Part shown: positions 31,812 through 43,286 of the stretch, in pieces
Numbering within the stretch: position 1 is the stretch's first letter
How the letters are laid out: each line of letters opens with the position of its first letter
Source of the DNA: Arachnopeziza araneosa
Taxonomy: Eukaryota; Ascomycota; Leotiomycetes; Helotiales; Arachnopezizaceae
DNA length: 64,000 nucleotides
Direction of reading: 5' to 3'
Assembly (NCBI GenBank): GCA_003988855.1
Contig: QYAI01000041.1
Coordinates: 111,300 to 175,299 of the forward strand
Notes under the pieces: generated by a model
Databases searched by the model: none
The model's input: the letters and a program-made list of their open reading frames with translations, nothing else
Told to the model about the DNA's origin: nothing
Position numbers and translations under genes: made by a program

Positions 31812-33020
31812 ATGCCCACCCCGACCAAAACCATAGCGGTGGTAAATTCTTCTGGTCGGCAAGCAGCAAGCTTCATCCGCGTCGCAAGCGCCGTGGGATA
31901 TCATGTCCGCGCACAGCTTCGCAACCTAGATGGCATCGTGGCGATCGAAATTTCCGAGCTGCCAAACGTCACCGTCGTCGTTGGAGAACTCTACACGAAA
32001 CCCGCTCCATCAACGAGCGCGGGTCAAGAATCGCCAAAGGCAGGGGTGAATCATGATCTGATCAAAGAACTATACCGTGGCGCACAGTTGGCCTTTATAA
32101 ACACGACGTTCTGGGGTGATGAAGTAGCCATCGGGGAAGCCTTGGCAGACGCGGCAGTAGAAGCCAACATCCAGCATTTCATTTATTCCTCGATGCCAAA
32201 TCACTCTCTCTATAGTCCATCTTGGCCCTCACTCCCTCTCTGGAGTTCCAAATCCGACATTGAAGCGTACATCCAGACGCTTCCGAGCCTCGTCACCAAG
32301 ACGACCTTCATGTACACCGGGATTTACAACAACAATTTCACCTCTCTCCCTTACCCTCTCTTCTGCATGGAGCTGCAAAAAGATGGCTCTTTCATCTGGC
32401 GCGCTCCATTCCACCCCGACGTTCCCCTCCCTTGGCTCGATGCTGAACACGATGTTGGACCTGCCGTGCTTCAAATCTTCAAAGACGGCACCCCACGCTG
32501 GGGCAATGGGGAGAGAATAGCACTCGCATACGAAATGTTGAGTCCGTGGGAAGCATGTCGAGCCTTTTCAAACGGCGTAGGAAGACCGGTCCGGTATCGG
32601 CGAGAGCCCAAAATCGAAGTCAAAGTCAAGATACCTAACGGATATCGAGAACAATTAATCGCGCTGGAGAAAATGTACGCCTTGAGTGTAAAGGATCCGA
32701 ATGCCCAACCGCCGTATTTTGGAACGCAAGAAGTTGAAGATTCATGCCCGAGGGAGGCGATGGAACTTTGGGAGGGCTACAGAAGTCTTGAAGAGTATGC
32801 GAGAGAAGTGTTTCCGCTTGAGGAGGCTGCGAATGGTTTGACATGGATGAATGACGAGGAAAATGATGACGAGACCAATGACGATAATGAGACAGCAACC
32901 GAAGATAGAGAAGACGACTCCGACGACGAGGTGCTCACTATCAGCGCTGGGTTGGGTTCTGGTGCTGGCACAGGAGGAGAAAATACCCCTGCAAGAAAAG
33001 AAGAAGCCTGGTTGGCGTAA
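31812..33020 (+). CDS. nmrA: NmrA/NMR-1 nitrogen metabolite repressor
   Basis: Negative regulator that binds the GATA activator AreA/NIT2 when good nitrogen sources are present. Intronless; from the ATG at 31812 the product is 402 aa and begins MPTPTKTIAVVNSSGRQAAS, matching the NmrA start and its dinucleotide-binding Rossmann loop. Further blocks are FINTTFWGDEVAIG, QHFIYSSMPNHSLY, YTGIYNNNFTSLPYPLF, PLPWLDAEHDVGPAVLQIFKDG and IPNGYREQL. The C-terminus is a long acidic tail (NDEENDDETNDDNE...), longer than in Aspergillus NmrA (352 aa) and nearer N. crassa NMR-1. The frame is open upstream to an ATG at 31635, which would add 59 basic residues; I prefer the inner start because it aligns with the family. 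Confidence 0.93.
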   Translation: MPTPTKTIAVVNSSGRQAASFIRVASAVGYHVRAQLRNLDGIVAIEISELPNVTVVVGELYTKPAPSTSAGQESPKAGVNHDLIKELYRGAQLAFINTTFWGDEVAIGEALADAAVEANIQHFIYSSMPNHSLYSPSWPSLPLWSSKSDIEAYIQTLPSLVTKTTFMYTGIYNNNFTSLPYPLFCMELQKDGSFIWRAPFHPDVPLPWLDAEHDVGPAVLQIFKDGTPRWGNGERIALAYEMLSPWEACRAFSNGVGRPVRYRREPKIEVKVKIPNGYREQLIALEKMYALSVKDPNAQPPYFGTQEVEDSCPREAMELWEGYRSLEEYAREVFPLEEAANGLTWMNDEENDDETNDDNETATEDREDDSDDEVLTISAGLGSGAGTGGENTPARKEEAWLA

Positions 33021-33638
33021 TCCTGACGACTTGAACATCCATAAAATCGGGGATATGTATGGCTGGACATAGAAAAGGATATAAAAAGGATTCAGGAGCA
33101 GGAGCGGGACGTTGGACATTTTCCACATGATATTTTTTTTTAGCTCTGCATTGCGTGGAAGTTGGTGGGCGGATTATTTGCATTGCATTTCTCTTTTGAT
33201 TGGCGGGAGGTAGGACTGATCTAAGAGCAGACATATATTTCTTCAAGATAACGTATGAGTATTAGCGATAGGAAAGACCAATACAGTAATGAACAACATT
33301 GAATCGTGGGTTTGTATTAATGTTTCATGGCTGACAATTTATTAAGTGACTCGATAGGTTAAGTCAAAAGACTTTTCATGATTGTCTCTCAAGTATGTCT
33401 TATCCGAGACTGAACGGATATCTCTAAACAAAGCTGCCGGCAGTCTGATTATGAAACGCCACCCAATCTGTGCATCCATCTGCCCCCGATATACTTCTCG
33501 ACAAACTTTTCGACGCGGAGACATTCTCCCATCGGTATGTGTACCCATGCGCGCCGGCTGACGCCAAAAATGATATCAAAACCCCGTGAAAAAAAAGTGC
33601 CCATCCTCATGCTACGCACCCGGTCTACAATCTCGGCT
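33021..33638. other. Convergent intergenic region nmrA / NAP gene
   Basis: 618 bp between two convergent genes, holding their 3' UTRs. No gene, repeat or RNA is recognised. Confidence 0.5.
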
Positions 33639-34773
33639 CTAGGCCGACTTCATCTTCTTCTTCGGTCGGTCGTCGCCGTCGCCGTCGCTCTGCGAGTCGT
33701 CGTTTGCTAAACTGCCGCCGTCCTCGTCGCCGTCGGCGGATTCAAAGTCGGCGTCGGAGAGGGCGTCTTGCTCTTGTGCTTGTGCTGTGACGTGTGTGAG
33801 CATGGGCCTCGTGGTGGAGAGAGCACGATGGGGGGACGGGAGGGGGGGAACTCACTGAAGAATGTCACGGCGCGCGGCCAGATGTCCTCGGAGAATGCAA
33901 TGCCTAGGTCATCTCCGTCGGGAAAGATCTCGAGCTCTAGAAGCGCGTCCTCCTCCTCCTCCTCCTCTTCTTCCTCGGGCGGCGTAGGGACCGCCAGATT
34001 CGTGTTCTTCCTCCTCTCCTTCTCCTTCTCAACCGCCTCCGCGCTCTCCTCGGCGCTGATTCTCCGCCCGACGTAACCAAACCACGCAAAGAATGATAGA
34101 CCACCCATTCCCGTATTGTCAATCTTCTTCTTCAACACCTTCTGCTCCTCCGTCAAAGTCTTGGCCTTCGAGACCGCATTCCTCTCCTTCACCGACCGAT
34201 CCGCCTTGACAACCAGATCCAGCAATCCCCCGGTGAGATCCTTTCCCTTCTTCCACCTGATCGGGACGGGGTCGGACACGAATCCCGCCCAGCCATCCCG
34301 CGCCTTGCGGTACCAGAAGTTCTTGACCAGCCTCCCGTCCTCGAAGACGTCGTTCGCGGCGAACTCAAACGCGATGCGGAAGGACTTGGGGGACACGTCG
34401 AGCTCGAAGTGCGATACGGCAATGGACACGAGCGATCCGGTGAGCAGCGCGGAATCCGAGGGTTGGATGTACTGATCGACGTCAGGCGGGGCCTGCTCCA
34501 GGACCAAGGGCCAGAAATTCGGGATCTTGGAGATGAGCGCGGTGCGTTTCTCGTAGAGCGGCAGCGTGAGCAGGATCTGCTGTTTTACTGTGCGCCACGC
34601 AGTCAGCTACCAGATCTTGAAGGGAAACGTTTTGGGAGCGGGTGCTGGGCAGATTGCACAGGGGCGACGAGAAGAGTGCGCGTACTGATCTCCGTCTCGG
34701 CGTCGTCGAATTCCCTCTCGATCTCCGCCAGGTCCTCGTAGGTCACGCCCGTCTCCTCTAGCGCAGCCGTCAT
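33639..34773 (-). CDS. NAP/SET-family histone chaperone (Vps75-like)
   Basis: Member of the nucleosome assembly protein family, binding H3-H4 or H2A-H2B in the nucleus. Model: complement(33639..33784, 33856..34587, 34686..34773), 321 aa. Exon 1 ends in AEIEREFDDAETEI and splicing gives IKQQILLTLPLYEKRTALI, the long dimerisation helix. The earmuff domain follows: PNFWPLVLEQAP, SLVSIAVSHFELD, SFRIAFEFAANDVFED, LVKNFWYRKA and IRWKKGKDLTGGLLD, then SEDIWPRAVTFF. A Glu run (about 235) and the third exon's Asp/Gly/Ser-rich tail ending KKKMKSA (NLS-like) are typical of SET/Vps75. An ATG 33 nt upstream (34806) would add 11 residues. I chose the start at MTAALEETGVTYEDL. Confidence 0.88.
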
Positions 34774-34806
34774 TGCAACTGCTGTGAAGGCGGATCTCTG
34801 GTGCAT

Positions 34807-35434
34807 TAGAGAGAAGGTAAGAATCGAAAGGACAGAAGTCGTGGAGCGTTGGTTAGCCGGTCGTGGGATGTCACCGGAGCGTGTTCAGTGGCTCGCGGAG
34901 CTTGGGTAATTGCGCCCCGCGGCGTCGTATCTGAGCTGCTCGAGGTGAGAGCGAGTCGCGAGGTTGATGGGATAGGGTCGAAGATGAAGGGGCGATCAGG
35001 ATGGATGAGGATATTCAATTGGTACTGTGCGCACGATCAATGTGAAGTTTGTGGTTTTCGCATCAGATAACTAGAGATTAGATCGTGGCTCGGCGTTAGC
35101 TAAAATGCCGACACAGGCCGGATCTGGATGATGCCTGAGGCAATGACAATTGAGTCCTGCGAGAAGGCCCCTGATGAGATTATAATCACGGAATGAAATT
35201 TACTACATCTAACCATTTTAGGAAGTTTTCTTCTCCGTCAATCACCGCATCCTATATAAATCACATCGAGGCTTTAGATTACCAACTCACTTTCAATTAT
35301 ACATGTTTCATCAAGAGGCAATTGAACTTGAAAGGCAAAATAATATTTAGGTGATCTATTTTTAGTAGTCAAAGTAAAGAATTGGTACTCCCAAAGCCTG
35401 ACGCCCCTAATCTAATAAACTCCTTCGAGTCCCC
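34807..35434. other. Intergenic between NAP gene start and PTR2 end
   Basis: About 630 bp. The part next to 34807 should be the NAP-gene promoter, and the AT-rich part from 35100 the PTR2 3' region. No distinct element is seen. Confidence 0.45.
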
Positions 35435-37379
35435 TTACAACTTCTCCTTGATCTCAGCTCCCATATCCCTTTCAACAGGCTCCTCAACATCCTTGCTCAC
35501 TACCAAGTGTCCAGTGGGCAACATGTTCAACCTCTCATCATCACGATCGAGTTGTCTGTATTGGATCCAGAAGCACGTTCCACCAATGAACGACAGGACT
35601 GCCATGGTACCGTAGTTCCAGACGAGCAGTGGATCGGCAGAGAGACTGACAAACGCCTCTCCAAGCGCAGCCGAGATGGCAGACATGAACAGATTGAACG
35701 CCATGACCAGCGATCGCATGTTCTTGGGAGCCTTGGAGAAAGCATACTCGAGAGTGGTGATGGAGGCGAAGATCTCAGAGATGGCAATCAGAACGTAGGA
35801 TCCGGTCTGAGCCCAGACGTTGATGTCGACAGTGGGGCATGCCGTTCCATCTGGCAGGTCACCGGCAGCGTAGCGGCCACAGGGCGATTTCTTATAGATG
35901 TATGCCTGGATGACGGCAGCCCAGATCATAGCCGCGCTGCCCGTGTAGAAACCTGCCGTGATCTTCTTGATGGGGGAGAAGTTGATCCTCATCTTCCTGA
36001 GGAAGGGATAGATGAACAGATCGCAGATGGGGATGAGGATGATGAGAGCGAAGGGATCGAGGTTCGACAAGACGTCGTTGGGAAGGCCGTTGAGTTTCAT
36101 GACGGCAGCTTGAGACGTGAGATTGTTGTTTAGCTGGTTGTAGGTGAGCCAGTAAAGTGGAATCCAGCAGAAGACAGAGCAAGCGGCGAATCCACGAGCA
36201 ACTTCATCAACCCATTGGTCGTCAAAAGTCATCCATGAAGGGCGTTGAGATGGCTCAATTGCAGAAGGCTTGACCTTTTCCCAGAAAGTACCATCGTTAA
36301 AGTTCTTGTAGCTGCGGACAGGGTTGATTGACCAGCGACCTTTCGTAGCCAACAAGAACAAGCCGACAGCCTTACCGAGGACTGATCCTTCCGGAGGAGA
36401 GCGGACGTACTTGTCCCGGCAATACCAAACCACAAGTGGGCAGATGCAGAGTAGGATTGTCGGTAGGAGGAATGAGAACCAGAAGCCAACATATTTCTCG
36501 CCATAGACCATGCCAATCTGACCGACGAGGGCACCGATGTTGATAAACAAGTAGAAGTAATGGTAAACTCTGGATTGGGTGACGGCAGGGTCAACAATGA
36601 CGCGCTCACCGGATGGGAGATCCCTTGTAACCATCCTGGTGACTTTCAACTGTTCAGCGATCATGGGCGAGATATTGGGTTTGAAACTGCCCGTTCCGAC
36701 GCCCATGATGATGAGACCGATGAGGAACGAAGCAAGCGAGCCATGAGAGTGGACAATGACGGGTGGGATTGCAGAGATGACGAGGATGATGTGGCCGATG
36801 ATGGCGATGGCGAGGGCGACGCAGATGGTCTTGTATCTACCCCAGTATTTGTCTGCAACATATGCACCGAAGAGAGGAACGAGGTAGACCCAGAATTGAT
36901 TGAATGTTCCAATGCCAGTGGATGCTTGTTGGCCCATGTTCAAGGCGCCTGATTGGCCTCCGAAGCCAGCACCAGTCTTCGATCCAAGTGGAAGAGGTTG
37001 TTGGATAAAGTTGGTAACTGTGAATATGAGCAGTGTTTCAAGAGTAGAGGATTATTGATGACATACAGACGACCGTGGTTCCATAGTATGAGAAACGCTC
37101 GCAGAGCTCGACAAAGGCGATGGTATAGACCATCCAAGGGATCTTGTCCGCGACTCGGCGAAGAGTATGAAGCTCTTCTTCGGTTGGGAATTCCCCCATG
37201 TTCTCCTCATCGGAATAGTAGGCGGCGACGTGAGGTTGTTCAGTTGGCTTTCCTTCGTAGACCAAGGGAAGCTCGGTGGCATGCTTTGCCGATGGGCCAT
37301 TATGTTTGAAGTCAGGAGGAAGAGCAAGAGAAGGATCAAGGGCCAAGCCGCCGGCGGCGTCGGCGATGTTGGAAGGCAT
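35435..37379 (-). CDS. ptr2: PTR2 proton-coupled di/tripeptide transporter
   Basis: Plasma-membrane POT/PTR-family symporter importing di- and tripeptides with protons. Model: complement(35435..37017, 37067..37379), 631 aa; the 49-nt intron lies inside YYGTTVV|FTNFIQQPLP. The N-terminal cytosolic region has about 75 residues. Family signatures are ELCERFSYYG in helix 1 (the E-x-x-E-R-type proton-coupling region), GAYVADKYWGRYKTI (PTR signature 1) and YHYFYLFINIGALVG (signature 2). About twelve membrane helices follow, with a long loop between helices 6 and 7. Late motifs include EIFASITTLEYAFSKAPKNMRSLVMA. Expression in other fungi is controlled by nitrogen source and N-end-rule signalling; nothing in this promoter shows that directly. 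Confidence 0.95.
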
Positions 37380-39607
37380 CTTCGAAGATTGAAGAGGGTG
37401 TTGATAGAATTGGGAGATGGATTGATGTTGTTGGGCAGAAAGACTCGAGGAGAGATTGTGAAGCTATATATGCTTCACCAGGGTCTGGGACCAGCATGAT
37501 TGCGTCCCACGCCAAGAGATGATTTTGCACGGCTACCCATAGAGATTTGCATCATTTGATGGTTGGCCACAGGAAGCTCTCACGCCCACCAGTCTTGCTG
37601 TCGGTCGAGCCGTGATCATCTCTGTCAACAAGGGGCAACTCTCTTTGCCCCCGTGCTTGCATGGCGAGAGGGTTCGGCCATTTCCCACCAAACCATCCCA
37701 ATGGGGAAGCTGCAAGCAAGAGTTGGGGAAGAAGGCGTAGAAGAGAGCTAGAAGGTCCGAAGAGTTCGTGTTTTGGGCTGGGCATTGGTGCGTGGCGCCT
37801 CTCCACGACCAGCACCACCAGCCACAAGCAGCAAAAAGTCGGCTATCTATGGTAAATCCAGGCATATCCTCTCTTGGAATGGTCGACGGGAAAATGCCAA
37901 GAGGCTCTGCCAAGGGGTGGTGCAAGGGCGATATCAAATTGTCTGTCGCATTGACCGATCGTTGCGAGTCTTGCACGCGAACTTGATTTGCCAACAGCCC
38001 AACTTCGTGTTCCCTTCCCACACACACCAGAGCCGTCGGAGTAGAGTCTTCGAACCACAACAGCCCATGGATGAGATGGTGACATTAATCTACCCTACTA
38101 TCACACGAGAGCGCCGTGACAGCAGCCAGCACCGTGGGGTTGGAATTCCATCTCATCGGAATCGAGCGAGCATTGCGTCTGATCAAGATGAGGAGATATC
38201 TGATAAAGAGGCCGCACATCACCTCACCTGAACGCCGCAGCCGTCATTGATCGTGACTCGTACTGCAGAGTTGAGAAAGATTGTCAACCGCCAAGAGCTG
38301 CAGAGGGAAGACAAATCAAGAATCCCGTCTGTGAAGCTCGGGTGGCTTCTCTTGGCCGCACCAGAATGCTTCACAACAGATACAGTAAGCATCCCTTCGG
38401 ACCGTGGATATGCGATCTTGCCCAAGCCGAGGCGAGTCAAGAAAGCCTTTTCTCTTCCCTGGTGCTCTGAGACAGCCGTGAAAACTTGACGACGGGGCTG
38501 GAATCTCACACTACTGAATGGCCTGCTCGCCTGGAGTTCGCCGGTGGTGTGGTGCAAACCTCAGCCGATGCGCCACGATTTGCCTCTGGAGACGCCAACC
38601 GCTCATACCCAGTGTGCGTCCAGAACGGTGCTGATTGTCTGCTTTAGCCCTAGACAGCACCACGCTTTGTTCTCATTCCAGCGTCCTCATAGGGAAGGTC
38701 CATGATCGCTCGGCTGAGGGAATTCAGAATCTGCGGATGCCCTCCGTTTCAACATCTCACCACCGAGAATGTTGGGAAGCCTCCAGTTTGAGTTTTCTTA
38801 TCGACTGTTCTGTCTCAGTTTCTCGGAGTTTTCTCACAAAGTCAGGAAATGGTCGTGCGCTCGGTCGGATGTTGATATCGTCGAGGATCTCCTCCAGAGT
38901 GTTCATGTCCTTTGCAGTATCGACATCGCACCCCTTCGAGACAAATGGATGCTAAGGAGGCTAGAGATGGTGACGTTCAAACAAACTTCTTACCATTTCG
39001 ATCTTCACGTACACCAATAGCCTAGTTCCCAGTTAGGCAAGTCCTTAACTATTCTTGGTCCAGTCACGTGTCGTTCTGTTGGTCCCAAAAATGGATCACG
39101 ATAGCACAGTCGTATTCATGTCTTGGCTTTTTAGTCCATCTATTTCTTAAATTCGGCACCATCTTACCCAGGTACTCTTATACAAAACACTGGAAAGTTA
39201 CACCACGCGAAAGTCACGAGCCCGGATCGTACATAGGAAAAACGTTAATCCGGATCGGACATAACTCCCATATCTGAGTCCGGAACGTTATCAAGCTCCG
39301 TCGCTCCGTAATGCTGAGGGTCAAATGTCCGCCCAACATAGCCTTGTAAGGACCTTTTTACTACAAGAATTGATAACATTGGCGGAGATAGGATTCGGAT
39401 CCCGAGATTTTTGATATTTACTCTCTCCCTTGATAACTACTCTGTTGAATTTGGCATAGTGCTTTAGGGCAGTAAGTCCGTTGTGTTACATATATAGCAA
39501 AGAATTGTCTCCCACACTTTCCGAATTCCAGTCATTTCACTTTGTTATTAGAATCACCAACAGATCAACACATTGTCATTTCCATACATTCAAGCTTCAG
39601 GATCAAA
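37380..39607. other. Long region between PTR2 and SDR genes
   Basis: About 2.2 kb separating two divergent genes. The first kilobase has only conflicting frames. A coding-like minus-strand fragment lies at 38757-38951 (separate entry). 39.0-39.6 kb shows nothing I can name. Confidence 0.4.
38757..38951 (-). pseudogene. Unidentified coding-like fragment
   Basis: Behind an acceptor-like TTAG on the minus strand, 64 codons read HPFVSKGCDVDTAKDMNTLE, then a helix-forming charged segment (RPFPDFVRKLRETETEQSIR) to a TGA. Its even, protein-like composition contrasts with neighbouring frames, and it resembles the last exon of a gene. I do not recognise the family and could not connect convincing upstream exons, so it may be a relic. 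Confidence 0.35.
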
Positions 39608-40751
39608 ATGCCAAAATATTCCACACTCTCTGCTGTCTTTCCACCTGCGCCCACCTTTACAGATCGACAGTTACCTTCTCTGGCCGGAAAAGTAGTCATC
39701 GTCACTGGTGCAGCTTCAGGCGTGGGCTACGAACTCGCAAAGATTCTTTATCTTGCCGGTGGCAAAGTCTACATTGCTGCTCGATCCACAGCAAGATGCC
39801 AAGGAGCGATTGATAGGTTACTCAGCGAAACTAGATCTCTCAAGAGCTCGAGTAAGAGGCCTGGAAAATTAGAAAGTATGGTAATTGATCTTTCGGATCT
39901 CCGCACCGTAAAGCCTGCCGCAGAGGGGTTTTTAAACAAGGAACAGAGACTAGATGTCTTGGTTCATAATGCAGCTGTTATGACTCCACCTGTTGGAAGC
40001 GAAGATAAACTGGTAATACATATTTTATCATCCCAAATCTGGATGCTGATTGTTACCTCCAGGGCCACGATCTCGAAGTTGGAACAAACTGCCTCGCCCC
40101 ATACCTTCTGACGACTCTGCTCTCGCCACTCCTTATCCGCACTAGCCAGCTACTAGACACGCCTAAGTCTAGCGTACGCATCGTATGGGTGGTTTCTTTG
40201 ATGCAGTTTGCCTCCGGAGGCATGACATTCCAAACTGATGGAACGCCCAAAGTACTGAAAGGGATGGATAACTATATGCAAACCAAGGTTGGGGATGCTT
40301 GGTTAGCAGCCAAATTTGCCGATGATCTCGGAAAGCATGGGATCTTGAGTGTCGTAAGTACACAGCGAGTCAAAATGATTTCGAATGCTAACTTTTACCA
40401 GAGCATTCATCCCGGTCTGATGAAAACTGAACTCCAACGTCATTGGCCCCGCCTCGTTCAACTTTTCATGGTAAATTGCTTCTTCTGGTGTAAGGAGTTC
40501 TGGTCATTAACATCACATTTTAGGGCGTCGCGATGAAAGGTCCAGTTTATGGTGCATATTCAGAGCTCTATGCTGGCTTTTCTCCCGACGTTACAGCCAA
40601 GAATAATGGAGGCTACCTAATGGCATGGGGGCGTCATGCGGATCTTCGAGATGATACTATTGCTGGCTTGAAGAGTGAGAAGGAAGGAGGAACTGGAGGT
40701 GCAGCTAAGTTCTTTGCCTACTGCGATCGAGAAGTCAAGAGCTATCTGTAA
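39608..40751 (+). CDS. Short-chain dehydrogenase/reductase
   Basis: NAD(P)-dependent oxidoreductase of the SDR superfamily, nearest in layout to retinol-dehydrogenase/WW-oxidoreductase-type fungal SDRs; substrate unknown. Model: join(39608..40012, 40063..40353, 40402..40470, 40524..40751), 330 aa, all introns phase 0. Cofactor motif TGAASGVG is at about 33-40, AARS after beta-2 suggests NADP preference, and DLSDL, VHNAAVM (the NNAG position), catalytic Ser about 180 (WVVSLM) and YMQTK (Tyr206/Lys210) follow, then SIHPGLMKTEL. No signal peptide or membrane anchor is seen. It is not next to an obvious biosynthetic cluster. Confidence 0.9.
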
Positions 40752-41291
40752 GGAATCATTTCTGTATTTGGATTTAGCGGAACTGTATTTCTATCATTTA
40801 ATAGAGAGTCGTGTTATTTTTCAGTATTATGTAGCAGGTATTCAATCAATAATATTCTATTACGCCGGTTCTGATTTTTCATACAACTCAGGTAATGCCG
40901 AAAATTTCCCGTTATCGGGTAAAATTCTCGCCCTACCTAGTGAATCTCTTTCAAGCTACCAATTTCTTTCATCGTTCATATTTTCCTCATAATTTTATTC
41001 TAATTTCCAGGTCTCTAAAAATTTCTCTCAACCAAACTGATGTAGAATTATCATCTGCGTTCCGTCTCCTCATCAAACAACGTCGTCGATAAGCCGGACT
41101 AGACTTTGTTGGGTTTAAGGTTCGGGAGAGATAATTGTAAGTTTCTCCTTCCTATACGAAATGCGTGAAGAGTTTGTGCTAATACTTCTATACAGTCTTT
41201 AATCTCAATATCTGGAAATTGAGATCTGAGTTTGTTGAGGAGATTTGAAGAACAATTTGAATCGCTGGGACTCACGCACAATCTACCCGTC
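40752..41291. other. Intergenic SDR / asparaginase
   Basis: 540 bp of AT-rich sequence between two plus-strand genes, containing the SDR 3' UTR and the asparaginase promoter. No feature is recognised. Confidence 0.5.
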
Positions 41292-42981
41292 ATGGCAACT
41301 CAATATCCAGAGGCCCGGGTTCTCATTATCATGACGGGAGGCACAATCTGTATGCGCTCCTCGCCAGAAGGTCTGGTTCCTGCAAGGGGATTCCTCGACC
41401 AAGGAATGGCTCCCCGACCAAGTTTTAATGATGGGTCAAAGCCAGGTAGGGCACGGATTCTTCAAGACCCTCAAAAGTCCATTTTCAACGACGTCGTTAC
41501 TGACATTGGACATTCAGATCCTCTACCCGTTATGATCGATTCTGTAACGAAAGACCTGTTGCCTAGTCTTAGAACTCCTCCTAGCACTTATTCCCGCCAC
41601 GTCCGCTACACTCTTTACGAGTTCCCCACTCTTCTCGACTCGTCATCCATCTCATCAGCGGGCTGGACTCAGATTGCTACCACTATTCAAAATAATTATT
41701 CACTTTTTGATGGCTTTGTCGTTCTCCATGGCACCGATAGCTTGGCCTACACCAGTTCCGCCCTGTCTTTCATGCTTACCCACCTAGGCAAGCCAGTCAT
41801 ACTTACAGGTAAGCCACTTCTCCAGATTTACTCTATACTGTTTCTTCAAGCCACTCTTACAATGATTGCAATGGCACCATATTTACAACAATGAGTGGAA
41901 TACTGACCTGGAGGTGTCAACAGGCTCTCAAGCTTCGATATTTGCTCTCCAATCCGATGCAGTCGATAATCTGCTCGGATCTCTCATCATAGCAGGAACA
42001 TTTATGATTCCAGAAGTCTGTCTCTTCTTTCACCACAATCTGTACCGAGGCAATCGATGTACGAAAGTATCAGCCAGCTCTTTCGATGCCTTTGCCTCAC
42101 CAAATTGCGAACCCCTTGCAAAAGTCTCAGCAATGGGAGCAGAAGTCAACTGGACACTCATTCGGCGCCCCGTTGACATTGCAAAATTTGGGGTACAGAC
42201 AAATCTGGACACTGCTCACGTAGCATGTCTTCGAATTTTCCCCGGCATCAAACCTGAAATGTTGGATTCCGTTCTCCGTGTTCCTAACCTCCGGGGTCTG
42301 ATTCTTGAGACTTTCGGTGCTGGTAATGCTCCAGCAGGCGAAGATGGAAGAATGACAGAAGTCATCAAAGCGGCCGTAGTGAGAGGGATCGTCATTGTGA
42401 ATGTCTCTCAATGCCAATCTGGATTTGTTTCCCCTCTCTACGCCCCTGCCACCGTGCTTGGAAATGCAGGCGTAGTTTTTGGTCATGACCTGACCACCGA
42501 GGCAGCACTCACAAAACTTTCCTATCTGCTCGCCGTCGGCTCAAACCACCAGGATATCACCAAGCAGATGCAAACTTCTTTACGAGGGGAGATGACTGAA
42601 CTTTATACCACAGCCTTCTCTCATCCAGGCTCGGATGTTCCTGTGATTAGCGACGCCCAAACCGCCTTCACAGCTCTCGGGTATGCTATCACTCGTGGAG
42701 ATCTCAAAGCTGTTATCCATCTTCTTGAAGGAGATCAATATAACATTCTTCAAGCAAGAGACTATGCGGAGAACACTGCGCTGCATTTGGCTGCGGTTGG
42801 TCCAGAGATCGAGGTTCTGACAGAACTGTTGAAGCGAGGTGCAAGCGTACATGTCAGGAACAGAGCAATGAATACGCCGATGTTCCTAGCTCAGCAGGTT
42901 GGAAATCTAGAGTTCGTTAACCTATTGACCGAAGCAGGAGCATTACTGCATGCTGAAGAATGGGAAAGACTTGGCGGATAG
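41292..42981 (+). CDS. L-asparaginase with C-terminal ankyrin repeats
   Basis: Hydrolyses L-asparagine to aspartate and ammonia. Model: join(41292..41808, 41924..42981), 524 aa; the intron falls in VILTG|SQASIF. Both catalytic threonine motifs are present, MTGGTI (Thr about 18) and HGTDSLAYTSSAL, as are LLGSLIIAGTFMIPEVCLFF, YRGNRCTKVSASSFDAFASPN and LILETFGAGNAP. After the asparaginase domain (about 1-370), ankyrin-type repeats follow (GYAITRGDLKAVIHLLEGD, NTALHLAAVGPEIEVLTELLKRGA, NTPMFLAQQVGNLEFVNLL). This is the cytosolic fungal type I fusion also found in animal lysophospholipase/asparaginases. There is no signal peptide, so it is unlikely to be the secreted nitrogen-scavenging isoform. 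Confidence 0.93.
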
Positions 42982-43286
42982 AAGAGTTTGGATGCCTGAG
43001 CCTCTGCATGTTGCGGAGATGAACAAAAATCCTGGGTGGTATTTGCTGGAGAATCATAACGGAAGTGACAGAATAAATGCATTCTTAGGCAAAGACACGA
43101 GAGGAGCTGTAATACCGGAGGAGAATTGTTCACGCCGCAATATTCAAAGTAGGTGGCGTTTATGCGAGACACTGGATTTTTCACTCAGCCTTTATTGAGT
43201 ACTGAATAGATATCCATGAACAAATGAAAAGTTCCAGTAGCCAAACCGTTCTCTTACCATTCACCATTACCACCAGAACCTATCCC
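42982..43286. other. Convergent intergenic region
   Basis: About 305 bp between the asparaginase stop and the stop of the small secreted protein. A plus frame continues here, but it is not in frame with asparaginase and has no recognisable domain. Confidence 0.45.

Noticed and set aside
33707..33855. Continuation of the NAP-family frame past the second exon
   Set aside because: It is intron read-through (proline/serine-rich). A GTGAGT donor at 33855 and an acceptor at 33785 lead to an acidic tail with an NLS-like end, as expected for this family.
37533..38060. 175-codon minus-strand frame upstream of PTR2
   Set aside because: No domain or signal, competing plus-strand frames of similar length, and a position expected for the PTR2 promoter.
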